Shown piece after piece: positions 22,940 through 32,994 of a stretch of 64,000 nt of DNA. Position numbers and translations under genes: made by a program. Location of the stretch: the NCBI RefSeq assembly GCF_036711975.1, contig NW_027248938.1, forward strand, positions 454,388 to 518,387, written 5' to 3'. Source of the stretch: Onthophagus taurus. Its lineage: Eukaryota; Arthropoda; Insecta; Coleoptera; Scarabaeidae. The stretch's first letter is position 1; the number at the start of each line of letters is the position of its first letter. The notes under the pieces are model-generated. The model was not told the DNA's origin. It saw nothing but the letters and a program-made list of their open reading frames with translations, and searched no databases.

Positions 22940-24223
22940 ATGGCTCTTAAAGTCACGATTAATTACCTTTCTAAGGAAGAATTGAGTTATGAATTTACTG
23001 TCCGAGGTTTGGATCCCTCTAGTGTCGATGAGATGCGTAGGTTGTTTGCTTCTTTACTACAGAAGGAGAAACTTAACCCTGATTTGGTCAACGATTACCC
23101 AGATAACCCTTACACAGAAGAGGAAGATTTGTTAGCGGTTAGGGACAAGCTGGCCGAAATTACCACATTGTTAGATGATTTTCGATCTAAGAATGTTAAG
23201 AAGGTTGAAACTAAGATTTGGCATGTTTTGGGGCGAATAAGGCGTATGAGTGAATTATGTGAGGATCGTGCCGTTGTTCTCCGTGAGGCTTTGTCTTTGA
23301 AGGATAGGTTAACGAAGGCCATTGCTTCCGTTTCTAGGCCAATTGAGTTAGAAGCCCTTGAAAGATCCCTGAACGTATCTTTAGGCGGGGGCGCTGCTTC
23401 GTCTACCCCTGTAACAACTAGTCCTCCACCCTTGATGTCTTCTAAGGCTATTCCCGTACATAAATGGGGCCTTAAATTTTCCGGAAGGACGGGTATTTCG
23501 GTGGGAGCGTTTTTAGAGCGAGTACATGAATTGTCCGCAGCTCGAGGTGTTTCTCTTCGAGAAGTTTTTGTGTCGGCTCTTGATTTATTTGAGGGTCCCG
23601 CCTTACTTTGGTATCGTTCTGTCAGGGATGAAGTTAGCTCGTGGGGAGAATTAGAGGTGTTATTGAGGGGTGAATTTTTACCTTCCGACTACAACGAACA
23701 ACTGTTGGATGAGATACGACACAGAACCCAGGGTGAGCGAGAGCCTATTGCAATCTACGTCGCCAATATGTTAGGTTTATTCGGTAGACTCACTTGTCCA
23801 CTTTCCGAGGAGGCGAAGGTTAAACTTATCCGTAAGAACCTCTTACCTTATTTTCAAACCCAACTAGCTCTTCACACTATTGATACGGTTTCTGATTTGA
23901 AGGTCAAGTGTAAGCAGTTAGAGGAGTCTAGGCGCGCGGTAAAGGAATTTCAGCCCCCTAAAATTCGCAATAAGACTTTGGAACCCGAATTAGCTTATTT
24001 AGGTTGCTTGAGCTACCCCCAAACTTCAGATTTTTCTGCGGTTGAGTCAAGTCCTGTTAAGTGCTTCAATTGTGGAGTTTTGGGTCACATGGCTCGTGGT
24101 TGTCCTAGTCCCAAGAGACTGCATTGTTTTAAGTGTGGAAATGAGGGTTTTACTACAAAAAATTGTCCTAAATGTCCCCATGGTAATAGGAGGTCTTCGG
24201 GAAATGCCAATCGTCGTCACTAG
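22940..24223 (+). CDS. gag: Gypsy Gag (427 aa)
   Basis: Structural protein that would package element RNA into virus-like particles. The start is set at ATG 22940 (MALKVTINYLSKEE), although the frame is open upstream through the leader. The middle part (about residues 180-330) is a Retrotrans_gag-type capsid region (LKFSGRTGIS, LWYRSVRDEVSSWGELEVLL). Near the C-terminus are two zinc knuckles: CFNCGVLGHMARGC (about 375-388) is a complete CCHC, while CFKCGNEGFTTKNC lacks the His. The frame is intact and ends in TAG at 24221-24223. Pol overlaps in the -1 frame with a slippery heptamer just upstream of the stop. Confidence 0.9.
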   Translation: MALKVTINYLSKEELSYEFTVRGLDPSSVDEMRRLFASLLQKEKLNPDLVNDYPDNPYTEEEDLLAVRDKLAEITTLLDDFRSKNVKKVETKIWHVLGRIRRMSELCEDRAVVLREALSLKDRLTKAIASVSRPIELEALERSLNVSLGGGAASSTPVTTSPPPLMSSKAIPVHKWGLKFSGRTGISVGAFLERVHELSAARGVSLREVFVSALDLFEGPALLWYRSVRDEVSSWGELEVLLRGEFLPSDYNEQLLDEIRHRTQGEREPIAIYVANMLGLFGRLTCPLSEEAKVKLIRKNLLPYFQTQLALHTIDTVSDLKVKCKQLEESRRAVKEFQPPKIRNKTLEPELAYLGCLSYPQTSDFSAVESSPVKCFNCGVLGHMARGCPSPKRLHCFKCGNEGFTTKNCPKCPHGNRRSSGNANRRH

Positions 24224-27200
24224 GTCGCCGGCTAATTGACATTGAAGACGAAAAACCGGCTGATAGGATTTCTTCCGTGTTGGAGTTCGTTTTAGATAGT
24301 TGTAAGAAGGATGAAAGGCCTTATCTGAAAATATCGATATTAGGTAGAGAGTTACTAGGTTTGTTGGACACTGGTGCCTCTAGAACTATATTAGGAGGTG
24401 TGGGATGGAAAGTCGTGTCCGATTTAGGATTTCATTGTCGTCGCGTTAGTTCTTCGGTCAGAATAGCTAATGGACAATTGGTTGAGAGTTTGGGTGTGGT
24501 TACGGTTCCGGTTACTTTGAGGGACAGAATTACCCTTATTGACATGTTGGTGATACCTACACTTCCCCAAACCCTTATTTTGGGTGTTGATTTTTTCAAG
24601 TCCGTTGGAGTAGTGCCTGACCTTAGAAATGACTCTTGGAACTTCGCGTACGAGACTGTTTTCGAGATAGATTCTCTTGATGATGATTTGTCCCCTTCTA
24701 ATAAGCAACTTTTGGAAACCATGGTTAACTCTTTTAAAGCTAAAATGGGTGACGGTTTAGGGTGTACTCACTTGGTGAGTCACGTAATTAGAACTTCAGC
24801 TGATCCCATTAAACAACGCTATTACCCCGTTTCTCCAGTCATGCAGCAGCACATTAATAAAGAACTTGATATCATGTTAGAGCAGGGCGTTGTCGAACCC
24901 TCATCGAGTGCTTGGTCTTCCCCAATCCTGTTAGTGCGAAAGAAAGATAACACATATCGGTTCTGTGTTGATTATCGTCGTCTGAATGCGGTGTCGGAAC
25001 GTGATAGTTATCCGCTCCCGTATATTTCCGCAACTCTCGATAAACTCAGGAACGCAAAGTTTTTGTCTTCCCTGGACATTAAGTCCGCTTTTTGGCAAGT
25101 CCCCATGGAGAATGCTTCTAAGGCTTTTACTGCTTTTACGGTGCCCGGTAGAGGGCTATATCAATTTACACGTATGCCTTTTGGCTTGCACAATTCTCCT
25201 GCCACGTGGCAGAGGCTTGTTGATAGGGTCCTGGGTCCTGAGTTGGAACCTAATGTGTTCGTTTATTTGGACGATGTTGTCATTGTTACCGATACCTTCG
25301 AAAAACATCTTGAGGTTCTGTCGAGTGTATTTGAGAGGTTGCTCGCTGCTGGATTGAAGGTCAGCTGGGAGAAATGTAAGTTGTGCAGATCTGAATTGCG
25401 TTACCTTGGCTATGTCGTTGATAAATACGGACTTCATGTAGACCCTGAAAAGGTTAACGCCATGCTTAAGATTCCTGTTCCTAAGTGTCAGAAAGATGTT
25501 AGACGTATACTTGGTACCTTTTCATGGTATAGACGTTTTATTCCCGAGTTCGCGACTTTGATTTCTCCGATTACGAACCTGCTGAAAAAGAATAAGCCAG
25601 TTGAATGGACGGATGAATGTGAAAGATCTTTTAGAATCATTAAGGAAAAGCTTGTATCTGCTCCAATCTTGCGATGTCCTGATTATTCGCTACCTTTTGA
25701 GTTGCACACGGATGCCTCTGGTGTTGGTTTGGGTGCCGTGTTGTTGCAACCTGGTGAGGATGGTGAACAAGTGGTGGTATACTTGAGTAGGTCATTAAGT
25801 CCGGCCGAACGTAACTACTCGGCCACAGAACGCGAGTGTTTGGCAGTGATTTGGGCTGCGGAAAAGCTGAAACCTTATCTTGAGGGAGTCCCGTTCACGG
25901 TGGTTACTGATCATTATTCTCTCCTTTGGCTTTTAAAGTTGAAAGTTCCTACTGGGCGTATCGCGAGATGGGCAATTAGATTGCAACAATTCGACTTTGT
26001 CATTAAACATCGTAAAGGCTGTGAGAACGTTGTGCCTGACTTACTTTCGAGATCGTTCGAGGTCGTCGATTCGATCCAAGAGAGGACCGAATTGAAATTC
26101 TCTGATACTTCTGACGCGTGGTATAGAAGGCTGAAAGAAAGAGTTCTGAATTTTCCCGCTAAACACCCCTTATTTAGAGTAGAGAATGGCGAGGTTTATA
26201 AGTATGTAGTGTCATCTGTTCTGGGACGAAATTCCGAACCTTGGAAAAGGGTTGTCCCAAGAGATTTTCGTAAAGAGATTTTAGCTCTTTCTCATGACTC
26301 TCAAACCGCTGGTCATATGGGTGTTTTCAAGACTCTTGGTAGAATTTCTGAGCTCTATATATGGCCTAAAATGAAGGCAGACGTGGTAAGGTATATCTCT
26401 GGATGTAGGTTGTGCGCTTCTTATAGGATTCCGAATGTTAAACCAGCTGGTAAGTTCGTTCGTACCCCAGATAGTGATAGACCTTGGCAACTTATATCAA
26501 TTGACCTTGTTGGCCCTCTTCCTCGTTCGAGAAAAGGTAATCAATTTATCTTCGTAATATCCGATTACTTCAGTAAATTTGTACTTGCTTATCCCATAAG
26601 AACTGCTACCGCAGATAAGATTTCGCAGATACTTGAGACGGAAGTCTTTCTTAAATTTGGAGTTCCTAAAACCCTTATTTGTGACAATGGTCCTCAATTT
26701 AGATCCCGGAAATTGAACTTACTAACTCAACAGTATGGTGTTTCTGTTAGGTTTAACGCCAATTATCACCCTCAGGCTAACCCTGTAGAGCGAGTGAATC
26801 GTACGCTTAAAAGAATTTTGTCCTTGTATTGCAAAGACGATCAACGTAAATGGGATGTGAGTGTTCCTAAAATAACTTGCGCGATTAATTCCGCTCGTCA
26901 CGAGGTTACGAAATTAACACCTCATTTCGTATGTACGGGTCGAGAGTTGGTGTTGAATGGGAAACAGTATGATAAAGTCATGAGTGATGGTGAGTGGAGC
27001 TTAGATAACGAAGATCTGTCGAAGGTATTTGCTGATGTTAGGAAACGCATTGCACAGGCGTCTGGTGTGAATGAGAGGCGGTATAATTTGAGGAGGAGAA
27101 GCGATAAGTTTATGGTTGGCCAAAAGGTTTGGAAGAGAAACTTTGTATTGTCTAATGCATCTAAATATTTTTCGGCAAAGCTGGCTCCTAAATTTGTAGG

Positions 27201-27321
27201 TCCGTATTCTGTTTATAAGGTCTTGTCACCTTGGACTTACGAGTTGAGGGATGGTGAGGGTAATAATGTTGGAACTTGGCACGCTAAGGATTTGAAGCCT
27301 TACCTTGTTGACCCGGGTTAG
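24190..27321 (+). CDS. pol: Gypsy Pol: protease, RT, RNase H, integrase
   Basis: An intact Ty3/Gypsy polyprotein of about 1040 aa, reached by frameshift. Counting residues from the GTG at 24277: aspartic protease LLDTGASRT near 31; RT with FCVDYRRLN near 230 and YLDDV near 330; RNase H HTDASG near 477; integrase HHCC zinc region HDSQTAGHMG...CRLCASY near 672-710; integrase core D near 742, D803 in CDNGPQ and E838 in NPVERVN (DD35E); and a GPY/F-type C-terminal region KFVGPYSV. Domain order PR-RT-RH-INT is Ty3/Gypsy. No env follows; 27322-27799 holds only short ORFs. All catalytic residues are present, so this part looks recently active. Confidence 0.93.
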   Translation, partial: EVFGKCQSSSLGRRLIDIEDEKPADRISSVLEFVLDSCKKDERPYLKISILGRELLGLLDTGASRTILGGVGWKVVSDLGFHCRRVSSSVRIANGQLVESLGVVTVPVTLRDRITLIDMLVIPTLPQTLILGVDFFKSVGVVPDLRNDSWNFAYETVFEIDSLDDDLSPSNKQLLETMVNSFKAKMGDGLGCTHLVSHVIRTSADPIKQRYYPVSPVMQQHINKELDIMLEQGVVEPSSSAWSSPILLVRKKDNTYRFCVDYRRLNAVSERDSYPLPYISATLDKLRNAKFLSSLDIKSAFWQVPMENASKAFTAFTVPGRGLYQFTRMPFGLHNSPATWQRLVDRVLGPELEPNVFVYLDDVVIVTDTFEKHLEVLSSVFERLLAAGLKVSWEKCKLCRSELRYLGYVVDKYGLHVDPEKVNAMLKIPVPKCQKDVRRILGTFSWYRRFIPEFATLISPITNLLKKNKPVEWTDECERSFRIIKEKLVSAPILRCPDYSLPFELHTDASGVGLGAVLLQPGEDGEQVVVYLSRSLSPAERNYSATERECLAVIWAAEKLKPYLEGVPFTVVTDHYSLLWLLKLKVPTGRIARWAIRLQQFDFVIKHRKGCENVVPDLLSRSFEVVDSIQERTELKFSDTSDAWYRRLKERVLNFPAKHPLFRVENGEVYKYVVSSVLGRNSEPWKRVVPRDFRKEILALSHDSQTAGHMGVFKTLGRISELYIWPKMKADVVRYISGCRLCASYRIPNVKPAGKFVRTPDSDRPWQLISIDLVGPLPRSRKGNQFIFVISDYFSKFVLAYPIRTATADKISQILETEVFLKFGVPKTLICDNGPQFRSRKLNLLTQQYGVSVRFNANYHPQANPVERVNRTLKRILSLYCKDDQRKWDVSVPKITCAINSARHEVTKLTPHFVCTGRELVLNGKQYDKVMSDGEWSLDNEDLSKVFADVRKRIAQASGVNERRYNLRRRSDKFMVGQKVWKRNFVLSNASKYFSAKLAPKFVGPYSVYKVLSPWTYELRDGEGNNVGTWHAKDLKPYLVDPG
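24199..24205 (+). promoter_or_regulatory. putative -1 ribosomal frameshift site GGGAAAT
   Basis: G GGA AAT in the gag frame fits the canonical X XXY YYZ slippery pattern. It lies within the 24190-24223 overlap where both gag and the -1 pol frame are open. A small stem (GCCGG near 24226 with CCGGC near 24256) follows about 20 nt downstream. Simultaneous slippage would fuse Gag to Pol. Confidence 0.7.
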
Positions 27322-27799
27322 TTGTTCCTTGTTTGATTTGTTGGCTCACCTGGCAGGGGCCTTAGACTACTCCAGAAGACCGGCTGTCTCCGTTTCGTGT
27401 ACATCTGTTTCTATTTTGGTTCTGTCCATCTTGGGAACTTACGGAGTGTGTTTTGTCCTAATTGGTTGTGATTGTTTGATACAACTAGTTATTTCGTTTA
27501 GTGCTATTCCCTTCTATTCCCCCATTTTATTATTTTATTTTTTTGTTTACGGATGTCAGAGGTTGGAGTGATCACTGTGCGACTTATTGATAGTATTCAT
27601 GGATTTCTATATCTCTGTATTTTCATTTATTATTTTATTATTTTCCCTTCCGACCGAATGTCGAAGACCTGAAGGCTATGGGCACGAGGTGGATCAGGTG
27701 GTTGGTTCCATAGTTGCATATACTTATTTTTGGGTTGGATTTTGGTTGTTAGGGTTGCTTGTCTAAAGTTTAAAGTTTACGAGTAAACTTTCTTGTTGT

Positions 27800-29255
27800 A
27801 AGGGGGGAATGTAACGGTTCCGTTTGAGGTTATTGAATTTCTTAGATTTCGTTCTTTAAATCGTTATTTTTCGTACTCATATTCTAATAGTTCGCGCCTT
27901 TTTTAGTGGAGTTGTTGCGTGCTTCTTTTTGATTGGTCGGATGAATGCGGAACGTTAAATTTCCGGTCGCGATTTGGGAGGAGATGAGAAAAGGTCGTGG
28001 TCTCGAGAAGATCTTGTCTCACTGTCGTTAGTGGTTCAGTTAAATTTTAGAATGGTTTAGTCCTTTTGAAGAATCAATCATTGAGTTTGGTTGTTACTGG
28101 GATTGTTCTTCGACCATTTGATGGGATTTGTGGACTTCCGTATCTATTATTAGTCGATAAATTTCGACGTCGCAATTGCGGATATAAAACTGGATCACGT
28201 ACGTTAACAGCGACGCCATCATCGTTTCAACGAAGGTTATTTTATTGGAGGCGTTTACGGTAGTTTTGGTCCTCCGTGGAATGTCTTAAACGATTATCAA
28301 CCCACCAATCAACGAGATCATCTTCCCCTTGGTAAAGAATTTTAGTGGAAGAATTTTTAGAACGTCATCTTGAAACTGCGCCATCGAAAGTCGTTTGAAA
28401 GTCATTTGAAATCTGTTGATGACAGATTTGGGTCATCCATAACCTCAATATTTTGGTACCTTTGTTATCTGTTTGGAGAAGATTATTCTGAATTGGATTG
28501 GAATTGGAACCGTGGGATGCTGTTTGGGCCCGTGGAAGATTAAGGCTAAGTTGTATTTTTTTGTTTTATGTGAACATCAACTTTATTATTTTTTTGTATA
28601 AAATCTGAATTTTGATCAGAGAAGTTAGAGTTACTCAACTTCTAAAATCTGATATATTAATTGTTAACTTTTTTTTGTTGTCTTGACAATTCAAAGTATT
28701 ATTTTTTAATTATTTACATTTTTGTAAGGGTAATTGCATTTGGGGTTATAATTTTTTTATCGTTTATTTTTGATATCCCCTTACTGTTCAAATTGGCCAA
28801 TCTGAAAAGTTTTCGCGATAATGTTTTTAGTTCATTTATTCTAAATAAAGTTAGGATCGTAATTGTGTAACTTACGATACAGGGGGGTGCTATATTTTCT
28901 TTTTTTGTATGCGATTACAGCAACATTTTGGTTAAGTTGTATAAACTTTATTCTTATAATTTGAGAACTTTGTTCCAATTGTCATTACATATTTTTTTAT
29001 ATACCCACGTATATTTACATGTGTATACATGAATGTTTTTCTACGATTACATATAATATAGATATTCTTTCTTCAGTTTCAAATGTGGTTGTTGGTTATT
29101 TGTTCTCATTCCTTTCTGTAGCTCTAAGTTCGGACTTGATTAGGGTGTGGTCAAGTACGTTCGTAAAGGTTTTATATAAGTCCGTGGCGCCCATTAACAT
29201 CTTTGAATATTACTTTAAAATCCACGCCGTCTCCACTGTCTAAAGGCTGGCTGAG
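27800..29255 (+). mobile_element. polypurine tract and putative 3' LTR
   Basis: AAGGGGGGAA at 27800-27809 is a classic polypurine tract, followed by TGTAACGGTTCCGTTTGAGG (27810). The right end is uncertain. A GTGGCGCC block (29184) and a donor-like ggctgaggtaagt (about 29250), also found in the 5' LTR region, suggest an end near 29.25 kb, giving about 1.45 kb against 1.16 kb for the 5' LTR. TCTCACTGTCGTTAGTGG near 28016 may be the transcription start region. Confidence 0.5.
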
Positions 29256-29446
29256 GTAAGTAAACCTTTACGTAACCTTGACGTCGTCTGGTGTTTTGTT
29301 TGCCCTTTTGCTTGTTTAAAAAGAAGTGCCACACTGTACATACATACAGACATACATACATACATACATACATTATATGTTTCTTTTTTTAAACAAAGTT
29401 TGCAAGGTTGATGTTGAAATATAGGTTATTAATTTTAGATGACAAG

Positions 29447-29520
29447 TGACCTTGGAACATAACCCCCTCTATTTCTTGAAAGGTATATAAATGCGGAACT
29501 TGCTATCATTGTTAGTTCAT
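29447..29520 (+). promoter_or_regulatory. viral promoter with FTZ-F1/ERR-type site and TATA box
   Basis: CCAAGGTCA on the minus strand (29447-29455) fits the YCAAGGYCR monomer site of FTZ-F1/SF-1/ERR nuclear receptors. It lies about 30 bp upstream of TATATAA (29484-29490). Transcription would begin around 29515. Upstream, 29256-29446 has a CATA microsatellite (about 29340-29375) and no gene. Confidence 0.6.
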
Positions 29521-29567
29521 AATAGGTACCATAGTGTAATATTGTGTTTACACCAGACATATTCAAA

Positions 29568-30503
29568 AGTAAGTATTTTTCCTCTATTTTTCTATATATT
29601 TTTCCTATATTTTTTTCTATTCTTCGAATGATTCATAAAAATATATCAATAACTTTTTAATTATTTTTTATAATTATACAGTGTCAGAAAAAAGTCAACA
29701 TCAACAACAATTTGGAAAAATTAGGCAAAAGAGGGCGACAACATCAGCTGATATAATGAGTTTATCAAAAAAGGGGAGACAATCTCAAATTAATGAGCAT
29801 CACGACACTATAACAATTCATCAAAGCGATAAGCCTCTATCCATTGACGAGATGGGTCAAAACTTCAATGACTATTCAATCAATGGAGATAATAATATTC
29901 AAAGTCCTATTGACGAGTATATTCAGAAAGGGAACAGAGCCCCACTATATTCAGTCGGTGTACTTTTTAAATAAAAGCCACACAAAATGGTTGGCTGTGG
30001 GGTTATTAGCCGACCTGCACTTTGAACCAGTAATAAGAATAATGGGTAAAGGTCAGTGTATAACGTTAAAGCAAACCGAGTGGAACAATATGTTGTGTCA
30101 TAAATCCACAATAACGAATGGTTTCGGAAGTCAAACTTCGTTAAATTTAGCTTTCTCTGGTATTACATTTTCTTGCGATTGGATTGAGAATATTCGAAAA
30201 GTTTTAAAATTACAACGAGGTATTGAACATCTACTCCTGGCATATGATTCTGTTCACGAACTATGGAAGATTAGTGATGTGGTTTCTAATCGCTTAGAAT
30301 TGTTAAGAAATTTGAACTACAAAAGCTATTACGATGAAATTATTAACGCAGTGTCTTTAATGTGTGGTGATGTTAAACAATGTGTAGTATCGGTACTAAA
30401 TGGTGCTATCTGTGAACAAAGTTGTATAACAAAAGAAATACTGGTTTATGGTATAGATAAGATTATGTGGGACATAGATTTACGTAAATTGTTGTTAACA
30501 TGA
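29568..30503 (+). pseudogene. viral gene A, unassigned, spliced, frameshifted
   Basis: First gene of the Maverick/adintovirus-like block; product not recognised. A consensus intron (gtaagt at 29569, ttatacag ending 29681) joins the last A of exon 1 to TG of exon 2, so the ATG is formed by splicing and followed by SEKSQHQQQFGKIRQK. The N-terminal third is polar and Gln/Ser-rich. Near 29970 the frame shifts by one in an A/T run and continues as HTKWLAVGLLADLHFEPVI and a mostly alpha-helical-looking region to the TGA at 30501-30503. It overlaps the next ORF by four bases. Possibly a virion accessory protein, but nothing in the sequence proves this. Confidence 0.55.
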
Positions 30504-30721
30504 GAAAAGTAAGATTTTGTGAAGAAAATAATAAAACATATCTTATGTATACTTGGTCATACGCGTATACGCAAAGTAGAAAGGGTGATTGGGAGCAAGC
30601 TTATTTAGATAATGTTAGATTTAATAATAGAATTAAAATTATGAAAGTAATATTAGAACCGTATTTAGGTCTATATCATCGAAATAAAGTGTATGATGAA
30701 CGATTTAAACATAGTATTTAA
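30500..30721 (+). CDS. small viral ORF B (73 aa), hypothetical
   Basis: ATG overlaps the stop of gene A in an ATGA arrangement. Basic, aromatic-rich protein (YLMYTWSYAYTQS, RIKIMKVILEPYLGLYHRN). No signal peptide or membrane segment. Not recognised. The tight overlap and downstream virion genes suggest it belongs to the same viral transcription unit. Confidence 0.5.
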   Translation: MRKVRFCEENNKTYLMYTWSYAYTQSRKGDWEQAYLDNVRFNNRIKIMKVILEPYLGLYHRNKVYDERFKHSI

Positions 30722-30855
30722 ACAGTAAGATTAGTCATTTATCATCGATATGTAAGTAATTGGAAATAAATATGTGTTATTGAATTTAAAATTTTAGTTT
30801 CATTACAGATATCCAACCGTGCAGAGTTAGTTAAAAACCCTGTTTAATATATATA

Positions 30856-31686
30856 ATGCGTTGTAGAGATCAATCGAAGTATAGTAGTACTCGAACAGTG
30901 AAGCGATCTGGTCGTGGAATTCTAAATAAGTTAATTGATAAATTACCTATTGAATTACATCTTCCCGGATACAATTTTTGTGGTCCCGGAACAAAATTTA
31001 AAAAAAGATTAGCAAGAGGTGATAGTGGTGTGAATAAATTAGATGAAGCGTGTAAAAAACACGATATAGCTTATACAGATAGTGTAAACATTTCAAACAG
31101 ACACATAGCAGATAAGGAGTTATACGAGACAGCGAAGAGTCGAATTGTAAGTAAAGACGCGAGCATTGGTGAAAAATTAGCGTCTTCAACAGTGGCCGCG
31201 GCTATGAAAGTAAAAACCGCACTAGGAATGGGTATCCGTCGACGAAGATTAAAATCAAGACCTTTGAAGCGCAGAAAACGTGGTGGGGTATTAACCTTTC
31301 GAAACGCAATTAAATTAGCTCGTCGTGCAATCGGTACTACCGGATCAAAAAATATTTTACAAAATGTGAATGCCGCATATAACATTTTAAAGAATGCTCG
31401 TGGTAGAATAAATCCACCTCGAGGAAGAGTAATTAGAATTCCTAAAAGTGGTAGTTTTTTACCTTTGATACCCTTGTTTGCAGCTTTAGGTGCATTAGGA
31501 TCTTTAGGTGGTGTTATAGGTGGTATAGCTAAAACAATTAATAATGCAAAGAATGCCAGGGAGAAACTGGAAGAGGAAAAACGTCATAATCGTGCGATCG
31601 AGGCGAAATCGATAGACGGAGGGTTATATATAAAACCGTATAAGAAAGGATGTGGGTTATTTTTAGGGAATGTGTCAAAAAACTGA
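30856..31686 (+). CDS. PLA2-domain virion protein (276 aa)
   Basis: The N-terminal half has the parvovirus VP1/adintovirus-type phospholipase A2 fold: LPGYNFCGPGTKF supplies the glycine-rich calcium loop, KKHDIAY the catalytic His-Asp, and ADKELYE a later conserved acidic position. In known viruses this domain helps the particle breach endosomal membranes. The middle is very basic (MGIRRRRLKSRPLKRRKRG), resembling a nuclear-targeting or core peptide. It is followed by a hydrophobic glycine/leucine segment (FLPLIPLFAALGALGSLGGV) and a charged helix. The frame is intact, unlike most of its neighbours. The downstream protease remnant starts at its end. Confidence 0.85.
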   Translation: MRCRDQSKYSSTRTVKRSGRGILNKLIDKLPIELHLPGYNFCGPGTKFKKRLARGDSGVNKLDEACKKHDIAYTDSVNISNRHIADKELYETAKSRIVSKDASIGEKLASSTVAAAMKVKTALGMGIRRRRLKSRPLKRRKRGGVLTFRNAIKLARRAIGTTGSKNILQNVNAAYNILKNARGRINPPRGRVIRIPKSGSFLPLIPLFAALGALGSLGGVIGGIAKTINNAKNAREKLEEEKRHNRAIEAKSIDGGLYIKPYKKGCGLFLGNVSKN

Positions 31687-31689
31687 TTA

Positions 31690-32067
31690 AATTGCCTCGG
31701 CGACCGTTAACTAATATTGATTTAGAGAAATATGCATGTTTATTAAAGATACCATATTTTCGAGGAGTTTATATGCGAAACGTCGCCTCCCACACGGCGT
31801 AAAATAAGAAAATGTGAAAGTGGGGTTGTTAATTTAGATGATATGGAAGGTGATGGTACTCATTGGGTGGCATACAAAAAGAAAGGTAAAATCGTGTCAT
31901 ACTTCGATAGCTATGGAGATTTGAAACCCCCACATGAAATTGAAACTTATTTATTGTCGGATTCGCCTGCTAACATTATATCTTACAATTATAAGAACTT
32001 TCAAAAAGATTGGGAAGTAAATTGCGGGCATTTGTGCTTAAAATTTCTGTTACATAAAACGATTTGA
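31690..32067 (+). pseudogene. adenain-type cysteine protease, frameshifted
   Basis: Maturation protease of the Maverick/adenovirus type, which cleaves virion precursors. The first part (YACLLKIPYFRGVYMRN) is in one frame. Near 31785 the frame shifts by one and continues GVVNLDDMEGDGTHWVAY (catalytic His), YFDSYGD (acidic member) and NCGHLCLKFL (catalytic Cys region), ending TGA at 32065-32067. No convincing start codon is left in frame. The position between PLA2 protein and capsid genes suits the known gene order of these elements. Confidence 0.8.
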
Positions 32068-32097
32068 CGAGAAGGTTATTACTTTAGTTTATATACG

Positions 32098-32715
32098 ATG
32101 GATGCGCGGACAACAGCATCCTATACGTTTACGTTAACGGGGAAGGCATCAGAATTGTCATGCTATTTTAATCCACCGATTTTTTTAGATCCTTCGCGTG
32201 ATTATGAGTTAGCTCTTTTAAACTTTGATGCTTTTAATTCAATCCTAAATGTTGATGAGAGTAACAATGAATTGAATTATAGTCATCAAATGCATAATGC
32301 TGTATGGACGGACAAAATTGTAATACCTGTAGGAACTTATGACATTGATGATATTGCAGAGTACGTTCGAAAACAAGTTGACATACGAATCATACGAAGC
32401 ATGATCATACCTGCAAACATAGAAGATGTATCAGATTTTATTGCAAATGTCAACAAGGTGAATGCTTTACAGATATATTGTAACATAGTTAACGGTTCAT
32501 ACAATAATGGTGAACCCGTGCATGTCTTATACCATTTTTTTCCGAATGTAGCGTCCGGTTTTAAAATAATCGAGACACCGCAACATCCTATATATTTACC
32601 GATTACCAAAAATGTAATTAGTACACTAATTGTGCGTGTGATAGATTAAAGCGGAAACTTGGTTGATTTTAGAGGTGAAGAAGTAACGATTCGACTACAT
32701 TTAAGATCTGTATAA
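32098..32715 (+). pseudogene. penton/minor capsid protein, one nonsense codon
   Basis: ATG 32098 begins MDARTTASYTFTLTGKASEL, the pattern of Polinton/adintovirus penton-like (single jelly-roll) proteins. SRDYELALLNFDAFNSI and IVIPVGTYDIDDIAEYV follow. TAA at 32647-32649 interrupts the frame, after which conserved-looking sequence continues (GNLVDFRGEEVTIRLHLR) to the natural-looking stop at 32713-32715. The full length would be about 205 aa. The penton assignment rests on family pattern and on its place next to the major capsid gene. Confidence 0.7.
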
Positions 32716-32805
32716 CATAAATAATAATAATAACAAATAATAAATAAATAATAATAACTAATAATAATAATAATAATAAATAGCAATAATAATAACAATA
32801 ATAAT
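32716..32805. repeat. AAT/TAA microsatellite
   Basis: (AAT)n with CAA and AAC interruptions, filling the gap between the penton gene and the next ORF. Confidence 0.9.
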
Positions 32806-32808
32806 AAT

Positions 32809-32994
32809 ATGGGTGTAATATATAATCAGAGACAACAAGTGCAAACAAAATACTTTTTAAACAACATTTTTAAAAGAAAGTATAAGAAGAACACAAAAAG
32901 TTTACAACTTAACAGTCGACAAAAATCCACTCAAAGGATAACACCTATTAACCGCAACTTTTTAGAGCAGTTAGGATACACAGTATTGTTATAA
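32809..32994 (+). CDS. small basic viral ORF C (61 aa)
   Basis: Lys/Arg/Gln-rich protein (KRKYKKNTKSLQLNSRQK) ending in a conserved-looking NRNFLEQLGYTV. Its TAA is immediately followed by the ATG of the major capsid gene. Small ORFs with a similar NR.FL..LG tail precede the capsid gene in several Polintons, as far as I recall. Function unknown. Confidence 0.5.
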   Translation: MGVIYNQRQQVQTKYFLNNIFKRKYKKNTKSLQLNSRQKSTQRITPINRNFLEQLGYTVLL

